Positions 8,242 through 17,551 of a stretch of DNA of 54,133 nt are shown here, one piece after another. Source of the DNA: RGIG4708 sp045633845 (GTDB lineage: Bacteria; Bacillota; Clostridia; UMGS1810); contig JAZQZC010000013.1 in NCBI GenBank assembly GCA_045633845.1, positions 1 to 54,133 on the forward strand. The letters run 5' to 3'. Under the pieces are notes generated by a model. It did no database searches. It was not told the origin of the DNA and saw only the letters and a program-made list of their open reading frames with translations. Positions within the stretch are counted from its first letter, which is position 1. Every line of letters starts with the position of its first letter. Position numbers and translations under genes: made by a program.

Positions 8242-8634
8242 TTATCTTTTGCTGAACTGTGGTGCACGACGAGCAGCTTTGAGACCATATTTCTTTCTTT
8301 CTTTCATTCTTGAGTCTCGAGTTAAGAAGCCTGCAGCTTTGAGGACTGCTCTGTATTCATCCTCTACTGTAAGAAGTGCTCTTGCAATACCATGTCTGAT
8401 AGCACCTGCCTGACCAGTAAAGCCACCGCCTGCAACTTTTGCGATAACATCAAATTTACCAAGTGTATCGGTAGCAACGAGTGGCTGTCTAACAACAACC
8501 TTGAGTGTTTCCAAACCGAAGTAATCGTCGATTGTTCTATCGTTAATAACAATTTTACCTGTACCTGGAACAAGTCTTACTCTTGCAACAGAGCTTTTTC
8601 TTCTTCCTGTACCATATAACTGTGCGTTAGCCAT
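8242..8634 (-). CDS. rpsI: 30S ribosomal protein S9 (uS9)
   Basis: Small-subunit protein whose basic tail reaches the P-site tRNA. The 130-residue product starts MANAQLYGTGRRKSSVARVR. It has the S9 signature GGGFTGQAGAIRHGIARAL and ends with the invariant basic tail KKYGLKAARRAPQFSKR. The start at 8634 is preferred to a TTG two codons upstream because GGAGG lies nine bases before it. It follows rplM by 14 bases, the universal L13-S9 pair. Confidence 0.98.
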   Translation of the reverse strand: MANAQLYGTGRRKSSVARVRLVPGTGKIVINDRTIDDYFGLETLKVVVRQPLVATDTLGKFDVIAKVAGGGFTGQAGAIRHGIARALLTVEDEYRAVLKAAGFLTRDSRMKERKKYGLKAARRAPQFSKR

Positions 8635-8648
8635 TTTCAAAATCCTCC

Positions 8649-9086
8649 TTATTTAATAATACCTGTGTAAACTTCAGGCTTCTGTGCAGCATGATTGTGC
8701 TCTGCGCCTTTGTAAACTCTGAGACGTGTCATGCTGTTTGCTCCGATTGTGTTAGATGGGAGCATACCCTTTACAGCAAGCATCATTGCCTTTTCAGGAT
8801 TTTTTTCCATAAGTGTTTTATACTGGATTTCTTTAAGACCGCCAATATAACCACTGTGGTGTCTGTAATATTTTTGTTCGAGCTTGTTGCCGGTAAGAAC
8901 AGCCTTGTCTGCATTGATAACAATTACAAAATCACCGCAGTCAACATGTGGTGTGAATGTAGGCTTGATTTTACCTCTTAAAATAGAAGCAGCAGCACTT
9001 GCAACTCTACCGAGTGGTTTGCCAGCAGCATCTATAATATACCATTTTCTTTCTAATTCAGCCGGTTTAGCCATAAATGTACTCAT
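8649..9086 (-). CDS. rplM: 50S ribosomal protein L13 (uL13)
   Basis: Early-assembling large-subunit protein of 145 residues. It is recognised by MAKPAELERKWYIIDAAGKPLGR, the motif HVDCGDFVIVINADK, and KMYYRHHSGYIGGLK-like YYRHHSGYIGGLKE. The region ML-KGMLPSNTIGANSMTRLRVYKG is also typical. A GGAGGT site precedes the ATG. First gene of the two-gene rplM-rpsI operon. Confidence 0.98.
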   Translation of the reverse strand: MSTFMAKPAELERKWYIIDAAGKPLGRVASAAASILRGKIKPTFTPHVDCGDFVIVINADKAVLTGNKLEQKYYRHHSGYIGGLKEIQYKTLMEKNPEKAMMLAVKGMLPSNTIGANSMTRLRVYKGAEHNHAAQKPEVYTGIIK

Positions 9087-9122
9087 TAGATTTTACCTCC
9101 GTTTTCTTTAATCAACTTCTAT

Positions 9123-9151
9123 ATTGTAATACAAACAATTTGTTTTGTCAA
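9123..9151 (-). promoter_or_regulatory. Promoter of rplM-rpsI
   Basis: TTGACA (9146-9151), 17 bases, TACAAT (9123-9128) on the minus strand. The start would fall near 9116, leaving a leader of only about 30 bases, too short for a long L13-type leader RNA. Confidence 0.85.
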
Positions 9152-9241
9152 CAACTTTTTTTGAAAATTTTAAACTACAAATCGCAAACTTCGTTTTTCT
9201 CGAATTTTCTTCGCTTTTCTCTCAAATGCTCACAACTCAAA

Positions 9242-12200
9242 TTACATTTTTATTGCATTTCCTGTTTCAAAAAGGTAAATATAAGCCTCTTTTACAGGTA
9301 TTTTGAGTATTTTTTCGATGGCTATTGAGTAGTATTTTAACTGTTCGCGGTATTTTTCAGCGGTTTTTTGCTCATTTTCGGTGATTTTATCCGTTTTATA
9401 GTCGATTATCACGATTTTTCCGTCACTATCTATATAAAACGCATCCACAATACCCTGCACAATTATATCGTCGTCACAAGCAACATCATAAATTTCGTTT
9501 GCTTTCATTATATATTTAAAGGAATACTCTCTGTAAAACTTATCGTAATTTGCAATTATATTTTGACCAAGGGGTGAATTTATAAATCCAAGTACATCTT
9601 CTGCATTTACAGCCTCGCATTCTTTTTGTGTTATATAACCTTTTTCAAGCATATCTTTGATTTGCTCTTGCAGCTCGGGCAACGTTGACCTTGTAAAATC
9701 TGTTTTTTCCATAACAAGATGCATAAGCGTACCCTTTGCTGCTGCCGTAACCCTTTGGTCTTTTTTGGCAAACTGCGGAACAGCAACAACCTTTGGTGTA
9801 AACATAAAATGTGTGTTTTGCTGCTCCATTGACATTTTCTTTAATTCGGTTACAGATATATTGGCAGGCACATTTGGCATATCATTGTATGGATACTCAT
9901 AGCTTATCGCCTGCAAAATATCGTTATCAACGCAGCCAGAATCAAAAGGTACAGGCTGTACATCATTTAGCATAACATCTGATGCTTCAAGGTCATCTGC
10001 ATAAACAGATTTGTACACAAAACTTGAATTGTCATTTACCTCAAACAGATTTTCGCCGCTTTTGTATTTTGTCGAAGGATTTCGTATTGTTGCCATAACA
10101 ATCCAATCCATAAATGAATTGCAGCGCAAAACTGTATTTGGCGATATTACATCACTCTCTCCCACCAGCTTTGAAGCGATAGAATCAAGCAGCTTTTTAT
10201 AGTCATTGTGGTGACCAACTATAATAAGCTTTTCGCGGGCTCTTGTAAGAGCCACATACAAAATACGAAGGTCCTCAGAAACATCTTCACATTCCATACT
10301 GTACCTCAGAGCGTTTTTGATTGCTGTGGGATAGCTTATTCGTCTTGCATAGTCAATAACATTTACACCTACACCAAAATCCTTGTGAGTAAGCACGGCT
10401 GAGCTCAAATCTCTTTTATTAAACTTGGTGGTGGCACGTGCCAAAAACACAACAGGAAATTCAAGACCTTTACTTTTATGAATTGTCATAACTCTTACTA
10501 CATTGTCATTTTCGTCAATGAGCTTAGCCGAGTCGCTGTCCATGCCCTTAGTGCGGATTTTTTCGATATAATTAACAAAATTAAAAATACCCTTAAAATT
10601 GTTTGTTTCAAAGTCATTTGCCTTTGTATAAAGCATACGCACATTTGACTTTGCCATACTGCTGTTTTCAAGAGTACTCAAGTATATCATATACTCTGTT
10701 TGTGACACAATTTTTTCAAGCAGCATATTTACACTCATATATTTTGACATATCATAAAAATCTCTTATGAGTTTAATAAAATTTTTGCACTTAACTGCAA
10801 GGTAATCGTCATTTTTTGAATATGCTTTGACTGCATAATAAAAATATCCCTTTTGGAAGCAGTTGCGTATTTTCATAAGCTCGTCGTCGGTAAAGCAGAA
10901 CAACGGGTGGTGCATTACCGCAACAAGTGATATATCGTCCAGTGGGTTGTCGGTTACCTTGAGTATATTTATAATAAAATCTATTTCGGGAGAGTCAAAA
11001 TACCCAAGTACATCCACAAAAAGCGGAATATCCTTTTGTTTAAAAACCTGCGAAAAAGCCGATGCATTTGATTTTATGCCTCGCATAAGAATTACTATGT
11101 CACGATATTCTATATGTCTGTATTTTTCGAGCTTTTTATCATATACAAGATATTTAGGGTCATTTATCATTGCTGCAATTCGCTCTGCAATATAAGTTGC
11201 CTCTGCAGTTTCCTTGGAGTATTCGGCCAAGTCGTCTGCTTCGCCATCCTCATCGGGTGTGTAGCTTTCGGACATATTGCTGCTTACAAACACTACATCC
11301 GTATATTTTTTGTCGTTGTTATCATCGGTGTAACACTTGGACCCGCAATACAGAAATTCGTCTTTGTTGTATACAAGCTCTCCTGCATCCTCTGTCATAA
11401 GCTGACGAAAAACAGAATTTACACAGTTGATTACAGGCTGGCTACTGCGGAAATTTGTGTTGAGCAAAATTTTGGAGTACTCATTGTAGTTATCGTCCTC
11501 ATAAATCGGGTATGTGTCGCTTTTGTGCTTAAAAAGCTTTGGATTGGCATCACGGAATTTGTATATACTCTGTTTCATATCGCCAACCGAAAACACATTG
11601 GGCTTACCTTTGTTTTTACCTGATATCAGATTAAAAATAGCCTCCTGAACAGTGTTGCAGTCCTGATACTCGTCTATGTATATTTCATCATACTTATTCA
11701 TTACATCTACTGCAACTTCGCTCTGACCGTCATTGCTGCTTAGTATCTGCAGGCACATATGCTCAAAGTCCGAAAAATCTATTATATTTTTTTGCTGCTT
11801 TGCTTCGGCAAAGGCATCGCCAACCTCAAGTGCAAGGCGGCACATAAGCCTTACAGGCTCAGCTACCTCTTGTGCCTCTTTGGTTATTGAAGCATAGTCA
11901 CCTGTTATATATGATATAAGAATATCCTTTGCCATATCCTTGGTAACTTTGCGGATAGTTTGTATTTTGTCCTTTGCGTATTCATCGCAGCCCTTTGGAA
12001 ATCTGCAGGTTGCAAAATCAACACACTGCATAAGCTTGTATGCGGTATCCCAGTCATTGCAGGTTAAAAGCTTGTCAAATGGCTCCATTTCGGCTGCAAA
12101 AAAGTTAACCTTATCAAGCAGTAATTTATCTGCTTTGCAATACACAATAATCTGTTTGTAAAGCTTTACAATTTCGTTTGCCTTAAACTTTGCAAGTCTG

Positions 12201-12808
12201 AGCAGCACATCGGTTGTTTTTTTGCAGTCATTTTGCGGCTGATTAATAAGCCATTCCCTGCTATTTGGAATACTGCGTGAAAACTTGTACAAATCCTTAA
12301 TAATACCTGCAAAGGCATCATCACTGCGCGCCGAATAACAGCGTACAAGGTTGGCAAACTGCGCGTCCTCTGATTTATAGTACTCTTCAAACACACAATT
12401 TATTGCTTCGTCAAGCAAGATTTCAAGGTCATTTTCATTGCCTATTTTAAATGCAGGGTCAAGGTTTATTTTGTTAAAATTGCTACGAATAATGTCAAGA
12501 CAAAAGCTATGAATGGTGCATATACTTGCATTGTTAATGAGCACAAGCTGACGCTCGAGGTTTTTGTTTTCGCCCTCGTCTATTTTTTTGATTATAGCTT
12601 TCATAATGCGGTCTTTAATTTCGGCAGCAGCCGCGTTTGTGTATGTTACAATAAGCATTCTGTCAACATCGGTTCCATTTTCGGCGAGGATGCGATTGAT
12701 TATTCTCTCAACCATAACAGCGGTTTTACCTGAGCCTGCAGCAGCCGTAACCAATATATCACCCACAGGGGCGTCGATTGCCTGTTTTTGATTAGGAGTC
12801 CATCCCAT
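9242..12808 (-). CDS. addA: ATP-dependent helicase/nuclease subunit A
   Basis: The helicase-nuclease subunit of AddAB, which resects double-strand breaks for RecA-dependent repair up to a Chi site. The 1188-residue protein has UvrD-family motifs in order: a Q-like motif (WTPNQKQAID), Walker A AAAGSGKTA, IYIDEYQDCNTVQ (motif II), GDMKQSIYKFRDA (motif III), TIHKSKGLEFPVVFL (motif V) and LYVALTRAREKLIIVG (motif VI). The RecB-type nuclease core VIIDYKTDK lies near the C-terminus. GTG at 12817 would sit inside the ribosome site GGGAGGTG, so the ATG at 12808 is chosen. It overlaps the end of addB by 17 bases. Confidence 0.95.
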   Translation of the reverse strand: MGWTPNQKQAIDAPVGDILVTAAAGSGKTAVMVERIINRILAENGTDVDRMLIVTYTNAAAAEIKDRIMKAIIKKIDEGENKNLERQLVLINNASICTIHSFCLDIIRSNFNKINLDPAFKIGNENDLEILLDEAINCVFEEYYKSEDAQFANLVRCYSARSDDAFAGIIKDLYKFSRSIPNSREWLINQPQNDCKKTTDVLLRLAKFKANEIVKLYKQIIVYCKADKLLLDKVNFFAAEMEPFDKLLTCNDWDTAYKLMQCVDFATCRFPKGCDEYAKDKIQTIRKVTKDMAKDILISYITGDYASITKEAQEVAEPVRLMCRLALEVGDAFAEAKQQKNIIDFSDFEHMCLQILSSNDGQSEVAVDVMNKYDEIYIDEYQDCNTVQEAIFNLISGKNKGKPNVFSVGDMKQSIYKFRDANPKLFKHKSDTYPIYEDDNYNEYSKILLNTNFRSSQPVINCVNSVFRQLMTEDAGELVYNKDEFLYCGSKCYTDDNNDKKYTDVVFVSSNMSESYTPDEDGEADDLAEYSKETAEATYIAERIAAMINDPKYLVYDKKLEKYRHIEYRDIVILMRGIKSNASAFSQVFKQKDIPLFVDVLGYFDSPEIDFIINILKVTDNPLDDISLVAVMHHPLFCFTDDELMKIRNCFQKGYFYYAVKAYSKNDDYLAVKCKNFIKLIRDFYDMSKYMSVNMLLEKIVSQTEYMIYLSTLENSSMAKSNVRMLYTKANDFETNNFKGIFNFVNYIEKIRTKGMDSDSAKLIDENDNVVRVMTIHKSKGLEFPVVFLARATTKFNKRDLSSAVLTHKDFGVGVNVIDYARRISYPTAIKNALRYSMECEDVSEDLRILYVALTRAREKLIIVGHHNDYKKLLDSIASKLVGESDVISPNTVLRCNSFMDWIVMATIRNPSTKYKSGENLFEVNDNSSFVYKSVYADDLEASDVMLNDVQPVPFDSGCVDNDILQAISYEYPYNDMPNVPANISVTELKKMSMEQQNTHFMFTPKVVAVPQFAKKDQRVTAAAKGTLMHLVMEKTDFTRSTLPELQEQIKDMLEKGYITQKECEAVNAEDVLGFINSPLGQNIIANYDKFYREYSFKYIMKANEIYDVACDDDIIVQGIVDAFYIDSDGKIVIIDYKTDKITENEQKTAEKYREQLKYYSIAIEKILKIPVKEAYIYLFETGNAIKM

Positions 12809-15800
12809 TGTTGTCACCTCCCATTATAATGTGCCATGCCTCTTCGTTTTTGAGTGTTGTAATCTCGCTATGGCATATGCCGCTGTCATCAGAATTTATA
12901 CGACATATTGAGGCATACGGGCAATAAGTACACGGCATTTTTGCTCCGTGTTTGTACGGATTTGGAACTATGTTGCCTGAGCATACTTCATTCCATAAAT
13001 CCGCAATAAGCTTTTTGAGATATTTGCTCATTGCCTTAAACTGAGAAATTGTACCTTTATTTTTTGCGTTTTTTACAGATAATTGATCAAAGGCACTGAG
13101 CACCTCGTCGTTATCAGCCACAATGCCTTTAAGCTTCATTGCATTTTCTACCTTTGCAGCAATTTCACCATCGGACATATTGTTTTTGGAGCTGATTAAA
13201 ACATCGTCAAGTGTAAAGAAAAATGCTCCGCCGTATGTGTTTTTGCTGTCACTGTCTACAAGTGCATTGAGGTATACAAGCAATTGTATGTCAAGACCAT
13301 TTACCACATCGGTAAGATTAAAGGTTTTTTTGCCTGTTTTGTAGTCTATTACGCGTAAAAAAGTGCTCTGCTCAGTTGAATATGCGTCTGCTCTGTCTAT
13401 TTTACCTGTAATTTTAAGTATATTTCCGTCGTCAAGCTGTATTTCGATGCAACCGATATTGTCATCGTCAAACTTAATTTCGTACCCTATGGGCATAAAT
13501 TTTGAGTTGACAATTTGCTTTTTTAGCATTTCAAAGCAAAGGAGCAATGCATTTTTGAGCCGTTTTACGCAGTAAAGCTCTCTTTTTGAAAGTTGTGCGT
13601 ACTGAGTACCAAGAGTTTCAATATAGCTGTTGAGATAACAATCTATTTTGTTTTCAAAATACTTGCTGTCGGCACTTTTAAAGGTTACGTTGTCAGCATT
13701 CATACCAACACAGATTTTTTCTAAAATATCATGTACAATAATACCAAGGTCAAGGCTGCGCAGCTTTGGCTGAGGCCGCTCTGTAAGCTTAAGCATATAA
13801 GTCAAAAAGTATGAATAATGGCAAGCCTTGTATTGCTGTAGCCTTGAAATTGTAGTATACATACTGTCGTAGTTGATTTTTAAGTTTTCCTTAGAAATGG
13901 GCTTTATTGGGTTGTTGTATTTTATAAACGACTCTATTTTGTCAAGAGAGTCCTTTTTGGAATTTTTAAAATAATTATATACCGCATCCCATTCTTTTAT
14001 ATGAGACTCACCTTTTTTAGCCTTTTTTATAACAGCTGCAAGATACTCGCTCACCGTTGCACCGCTTGTTATAACATCAATACTGTCTATATTTTCAAAT
14101 GTGTCATCGCTGACGGATTTGCCAAATATCTTTTTGAGCCGCTCTACCGAAAATGACGGGGCAAGTGTGTGATAGCTGCAATCTGCACTGCTGTACGACA
14201 CATACATCATTATATCGGGCATAGAGAATACTTTGTATATTAAAAACTGATTGTAAAAGGACTGCTGTGATGATGTGGTTGAAAGCTGCATATCAGCCTC
14301 TGCAAGTGCTTTTTTGTCGTTATCGCTGATTGCTGACGAGTCTTTTGCAGGCACAGGGAACAAGCCCTCGTTTGCGCCGATTACAACAAGTGCTTTTACC
14401 TTATCGGTACGTGTGCGGGCAATGTCACCAATTATCACCTCATCAACAGAGGTTGGGATTATTCCTATTGACTGATGCATAAGAGCCACATAAAGATATT
14501 TGCGCAGCTGTGTAACATTTATCTTTTTGTCGCCAAGTACATTGTGCAGCTCATTAAACACATTTACAAGAATGTTCCATACGGATTCGTATTCTTTTTG
14601 TCTTGCTGCATCACCGCTTTTTTCAAACTTTGCAATATATTTGTTTATGGTGTCACTCAAATTAATTTGACACAAATAATTGTACAGGTGTTCTACACAA
14701 AGATTTGCCGCAGGTTTGCCTTTGATTTTGTTGTGAAGCTCTGCAAGAGGCACAATGTAATTTGCGCGTATATCCTGTATTATTTTTTTGTCGTTATCGG
14801 AGCACTCATAGTTTTGTATAATTGTGTTCCACCTGTCATCGTCAAACCATGTGTTTTTTGAAACATTGGTTTTTAATATAAAGTTGTCAAGCAGCGATAT
14901 TGACACAGAGTCAATATCGTTAAAGCCGGATTTTATAAAATTAAAAATACTTTCATATGAATAGTTGTTAAGGTATACGTCGATTGTACTGAGCACAAAC
15001 AAAACTATATGATGTTGGAGCACAGGTGTTTTTTCGTCAATAAAATACGGAATGTTGTATTTTGGAAAAACATTGCGGAATATGTGGTTGTACTGATTGA
15101 TGTCAGAGCAGATTATGCAAATATCCTTGTAGCGCATACCTCCCCTTACAAGCTTTAAAATATGCCTTGCCGCGTTGTCAACCTCGTTGTATGGGTTTTG
15201 AGCTTTTGCAACAACAAGATTATCGGAATTACCCTCATATAATTTTGTAGGGTATGCAAACAGATTTTGCTCTGCAAAGGCAATAACATCTGATGAGTAG
15301 TAAGCTTTTTGGAGCCATACTGTTTCACAAAGCTCGTAGTGGCTTTGCCTGCATATATCCACAAGGCAGTTGTAGGTGGTAATTGTAGGCAAAAACAAAT
15401 TGTTTGTGAGGTCTTTTTCCATACAAAGAGTAACATACACATCTTTGCATTTGTTTATCAGCTGTGAAATTATTTTTTGTTCCTGTGGTATAAATGACGA
15501 AAATTCGTCAAACAAAAATACACAATCAGAATAAAAATCATTTTTGCACAGTAAATCAAACAGAATATCAAGCACATCATCGGTATCGATATATTTGTCG
15601 CATATTGCATTTTCGTATGATGTGTATATTTTGTTTAAGTCGTTTAGCTTTAGTTTTAGAATTTGGTTGTCAAGCTTGTTTGAAACTGCGTTTATATCCT
15701 CGCACGAGATATTGTATTTTTTAAATTCAGAAATACAATTAATACAGGTATCCACAAAACCCGGCTGCTCCTTTGAGGCTTTAAAATACTCAAGCTCGGT

Positions 15801-16097
15801 ATTTTCAATCACCTGTGCCATAACAAGGCTTTTGCCTGTTGGCGTAATTATACCCTCACGCATATCGCCCGCCATATCTCTTGTTCGCATTGCAAGGCGG
15901 TTAAAGGAGGTAATCTCGAGGCTGTCATCCAATATATATCCAACATTTTTAAGCAGGCGTTTTTCGGCAATATGTGCAAATTGTTCGGGAACTACAAGCA
16001 CAATTTTTTTATTTTGTTTTATAAGCTCATTTATTGTATCAAGTATATAAGTGGACTTTCCGCTATGAGCACGTCCGCATATCATATGTAAAGCCAT
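12792..16097 (-). CDS. addB: ATP-dependent helicase/deoxyribonuclease subunit B
   Basis: Partner of AddA with a degenerate helicase fold, a nuclease domain and Chi recognition. At 1101 residues it has the usual length. The N-terminal P-loop is unusual for a helicase but typical of AddB (MICGRAHSGKST). The nuclease core has VIDYKTGKK near residue 925. The iron-sulfur staple is visible at the C-terminus as PCTYCPYASIC with an upstream cysteine near residue 770 (KACHYSYFLTY region). The start was set at 16097, where AGGGGG lies at good distance. It is the first gene of addB-addA. Confidence 0.95.
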   Translation of the reverse strand: MALHMICGRAHSGKSTYILDTINELIKQNKKIVLVVPEQFAHIAEKRLLKNVGYILDDSLEITSFNRLAMRTRDMAGDMREGIITPTGKSLVMAQVIENTELEYFKASKEQPGFVDTCINCISEFKKYNISCEDINAVSNKLDNQILKLKLNDLNKIYTSYENAICDKYIDTDDVLDILFDLLCKNDFYSDCVFLFDEFSSFIPQEQKIISQLINKCKDVYVTLCMEKDLTNNLFLPTITTYNCLVDICRQSHYELCETVWLQKAYYSSDVIAFAEQNLFAYPTKLYEGNSDNLVVAKAQNPYNEVDNAARHILKLVRGGMRYKDICIICSDINQYNHIFRNVFPKYNIPYFIDEKTPVLQHHIVLFVLSTIDVYLNNYSYESIFNFIKSGFNDIDSVSISLLDNFILKTNVSKNTWFDDDRWNTIIQNYECSDNDKKIIQDIRANYIVPLAELHNKIKGKPAANLCVEHLYNYLCQINLSDTINKYIAKFEKSGDAARQKEYESVWNILVNVFNELHNVLGDKKINVTQLRKYLYVALMHQSIGIIPTSVDEVIIGDIARTRTDKVKALVVIGANEGLFPVPAKDSSAISDNDKKALAEADMQLSTTSSQQSFYNQFLIYKVFSMPDIMMYVSYSSADCSYHTLAPSFSVERLKKIFGKSVSDDTFENIDSIDVITSGATVSEYLAAVIKKAKKGESHIKEWDAVYNYFKNSKKDSLDKIESFIKYNNPIKPISKENLKINYDSMYTTISRLQQYKACHYSYFLTYMLKLTERPQPKLRSLDLGIIVHDILEKICVGMNADNVTFKSADSKYFENKIDCYLNSYIETLGTQYAQLSKRELYCVKRLKNALLLCFEMLKKQIVNSKFMPIGYEIKFDDDNIGCIEIQLDDGNILKITGKIDRADAYSTEQSTFLRVIDYKTGKKTFNLTDVVNGLDIQLLVYLNALVDSDSKNTYGGAFFFTLDDVLISSKNNMSDGEIAAKVENAMKLKGIVADNDEVLSAFDQLSVKNAKNKGTISQFKAMSKYLKKLIADLWNEVCSGNIVPNPYKHGAKMPCTYCPYASICRINSDDSGICHSEITTLKNEEAWHIIMGGDNNGMDS

Positions 16098-16118
16098 ATT
16101 ATGCACCCCCTGTAAAAC

Positions 16119-16177
16119 ATTTTAACACAAAAGTATTTTATTATCAAGCATTATACTGTAGCTATGAGTACTGTAAA
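16119..16177 (-). promoter_or_regulatory. Tandem promoters of addBA
   Basis: Two minus-strand promoters: TTTACA (16172-16177)-16-TATAAT (16150-16155) and TTGATA (16142-16147)-17-TAAAAT (16119-16124). Both lie between the dnaJ terminator and addB. Confidence 0.65.
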
Positions 16178-16210
16178 TAAAACAACCTACAGAAAATAAT
16201 CTGTAGGTTG
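16174..16210 (-). terminator. Terminator of the hrcA-dnaJ operon
   Basis: CAACCTACAGA paired with TCTGTAGGTTG around a six-base loop, then TTTTATTT on the minus strand, shortly after the dnaJ stop. Confidence 0.9.
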
Positions 16211-16215
16211 ATTTA

Positions 16216-17385
16216 TTAATCGAACAAATCTTTTAATTTTTCAAAAAATGATTTGTTTTGCTTATAGTTAGACTCCTTTGATGCAGAAGCAAACTTTTCA
16301 AGAATTTCTTTTTGTTCTTTGTTGAGATTTTTTGGCACCTCTACCTGAACTGTAATAAGTAAGTCACCTCGGTTATTGCCGTGAACCACAGGTATACCTT
16401 TGTCGCGTATGCGTAGCACTGTGCCGGGCTGTGTACCCTCGGGGATTGTGTATTGCATTTTGCCCAAAGTGTATTTTTTAATTGGGTCAAGTACAGGTAT
16501 TTCTATCTCGGCACCGAGAGATGCCTGAACAAATGTAATTGGCACTGTCATATGCACATCGTAGCCATCACGTGTAAATATTGCGTGCCTTATTATAGAA
16601 ACTGTTACGAGCAAATCGCCGTTCGGTCCGCCGTTTGTACCCTGATTGCCTGCACCACGGAGAATTACTGTCTGACCATGATTTATGCCTGCAGGAATAT
16701 CTACATCAAGGGTTTTTGCCTTTTTGACCATACCCTTGCCACGACATTTTGCACATGGATTATTAATAACAGAACCTCTGCCACCACACTTGTTACAAGT
16801 GGTAACGCTTGCAAACTGACCGAGAGGTGTACGCTGAACAGTTTTCATCTCACCGGTACCATTACACTGGCTGCAGGTTTGCTTGTCGGATGGATTTTTT
16901 GCGCCCACACCATTACAGTCATCACATTTTTCGATAATATATGTTTTAATTTGTTTTTTTACACCAAAAGCAGCTTCTTCAAAAGTGAGAGTAACTCTTT
17001 CTTCTATATCACTGCCGCGTCTTGGTGCATTGCGGCTATTACGGCGCGAGCCGCCACCGCCAAAACCACCACCAAAAAACGAGCCGAATATGTCGCCAAG
17101 GTCTACATCAAAGCCGCCAAAGCCACCACCGCCAAAACCACCTGCACCAAAGTTGGGGTCGGTGCCTGCAAAGCCGTACTGGTCGTAGCGCGACTTCTTT
17201 TCGGGGTCACTTAAAATACTGTATGCCTCGTTAACCTCTTTAAATTTTTCTTCTGCTTCCTTGTTGCCCGGGTTGGTATCGGGATGATATTTCATCGCCA
17301 TTTTGCGATATGCTTTTTTTATGTCATTGTCACTTGCGCCTTTGTTTACGCCAAGGACTTCGTAATAATCTCTTTTATCTGCCAC
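16216..17385 (-). CDS. dnaJ: Chaperone protein DnaJ
   Basis: Hsp40 co-chaperone that delivers clients and stimulates DnaK ATPase. Domains in order: J domain with HPD (YHPDTNPG), a Gly/Phe-rich linker (residues ~75-115), a zinc-finger domain with all four CxxCxGxG repeats (CDDCNGVG, CSQCNGTG, CNKCGGRG, CAKCRGKG), and a C-terminal client-binding domain. It is 389 residues from a GTG start at 17385. An earlier GTG overlaps the AGAGAGG ribosome site and is rejected. Last gene of the heat-shock operon. The 166-base gap to dnaK holds three hairpins. Confidence 0.97.
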   Translation of the reverse strand: MADKRDYYEVLGVNKGASDNDIKKAYRKMAMKYHPDTNPGNKEAEEKFKEVNEAYSILSDPEKKSRYDQYGFAGTDPNFGAGGFGGGGFGGFDVDLGDIFGSFFGGGFGGGGSRRNSRNAPRRGSDIEERVTLTFEEAAFGVKKQIKTYIIEKCDDCNGVGAKNPSDKQTCSQCNGTGEMKTVQRTPLGQFASVTTCNKCGGRGSVINNPCAKCRGKGMVKKAKTLDVDIPAGINHGQTVILRGAGNQGTNGGPNGDLLVTVSIIRHAIFTRDGYDVHMTVPITFVQASLGAEIEIPVLDPIKKYTLGKMQYTIPEGTQPGTVLRIRDKGIPVVHGNNRGDLLITVQVEVPKNLNKEQKEILEKFASASKESNYKQNKSFFEKLKDLFD

Positions 17386-17436
17386 TGATTTCACCTCTCT
17401 AAGCAGCGCATTGTAAATGCTGTGACTATATCAGCA

Positions 17437-17551
17437 AAATGCGTGGCAGCTCAACTGCCACACATTTTTAAATTTAGATTTTGAATATAGTTTGTCGCGT
17501 GTGAGATGTAACAACTCATTTACACGCGAAATACCTGTGGGCGTTGCCCAC
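17437..17551 (-). other. Three hairpins between dnaK and dnaJ
   Basis: Three stable inverted repeats lie in the dnaK-dnaJ spacer: GTGGGC/GCCCAC (17537-17551, touching the dnaK stop codon), CGCGTGT...ACACGCG with an inner ATGAG/CTCAT-type stem (17496-17528), and GTGGCAG/CTGCCAC (17443-17461). None has a good T-tract on the minus strand, so they are more likely RNA processing or stability elements, or weak attenuators, than true terminators. Confidence 0.65.

Noticed and set aside
9242..16097. Possible CRISPR or defence island around the large helicase/nuclease genes.
   Set aside because: The motifs identify AddAB, a housekeeping repair complex. No repeat array or defence partner is nearby.
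16883..17234. Plus-strand open frames rich in Pro/Lys opposite dnaJ.
   Set aside because: They are the antisense of the Gly/Phe-rich linker of dnaJ and have no ribosome site.
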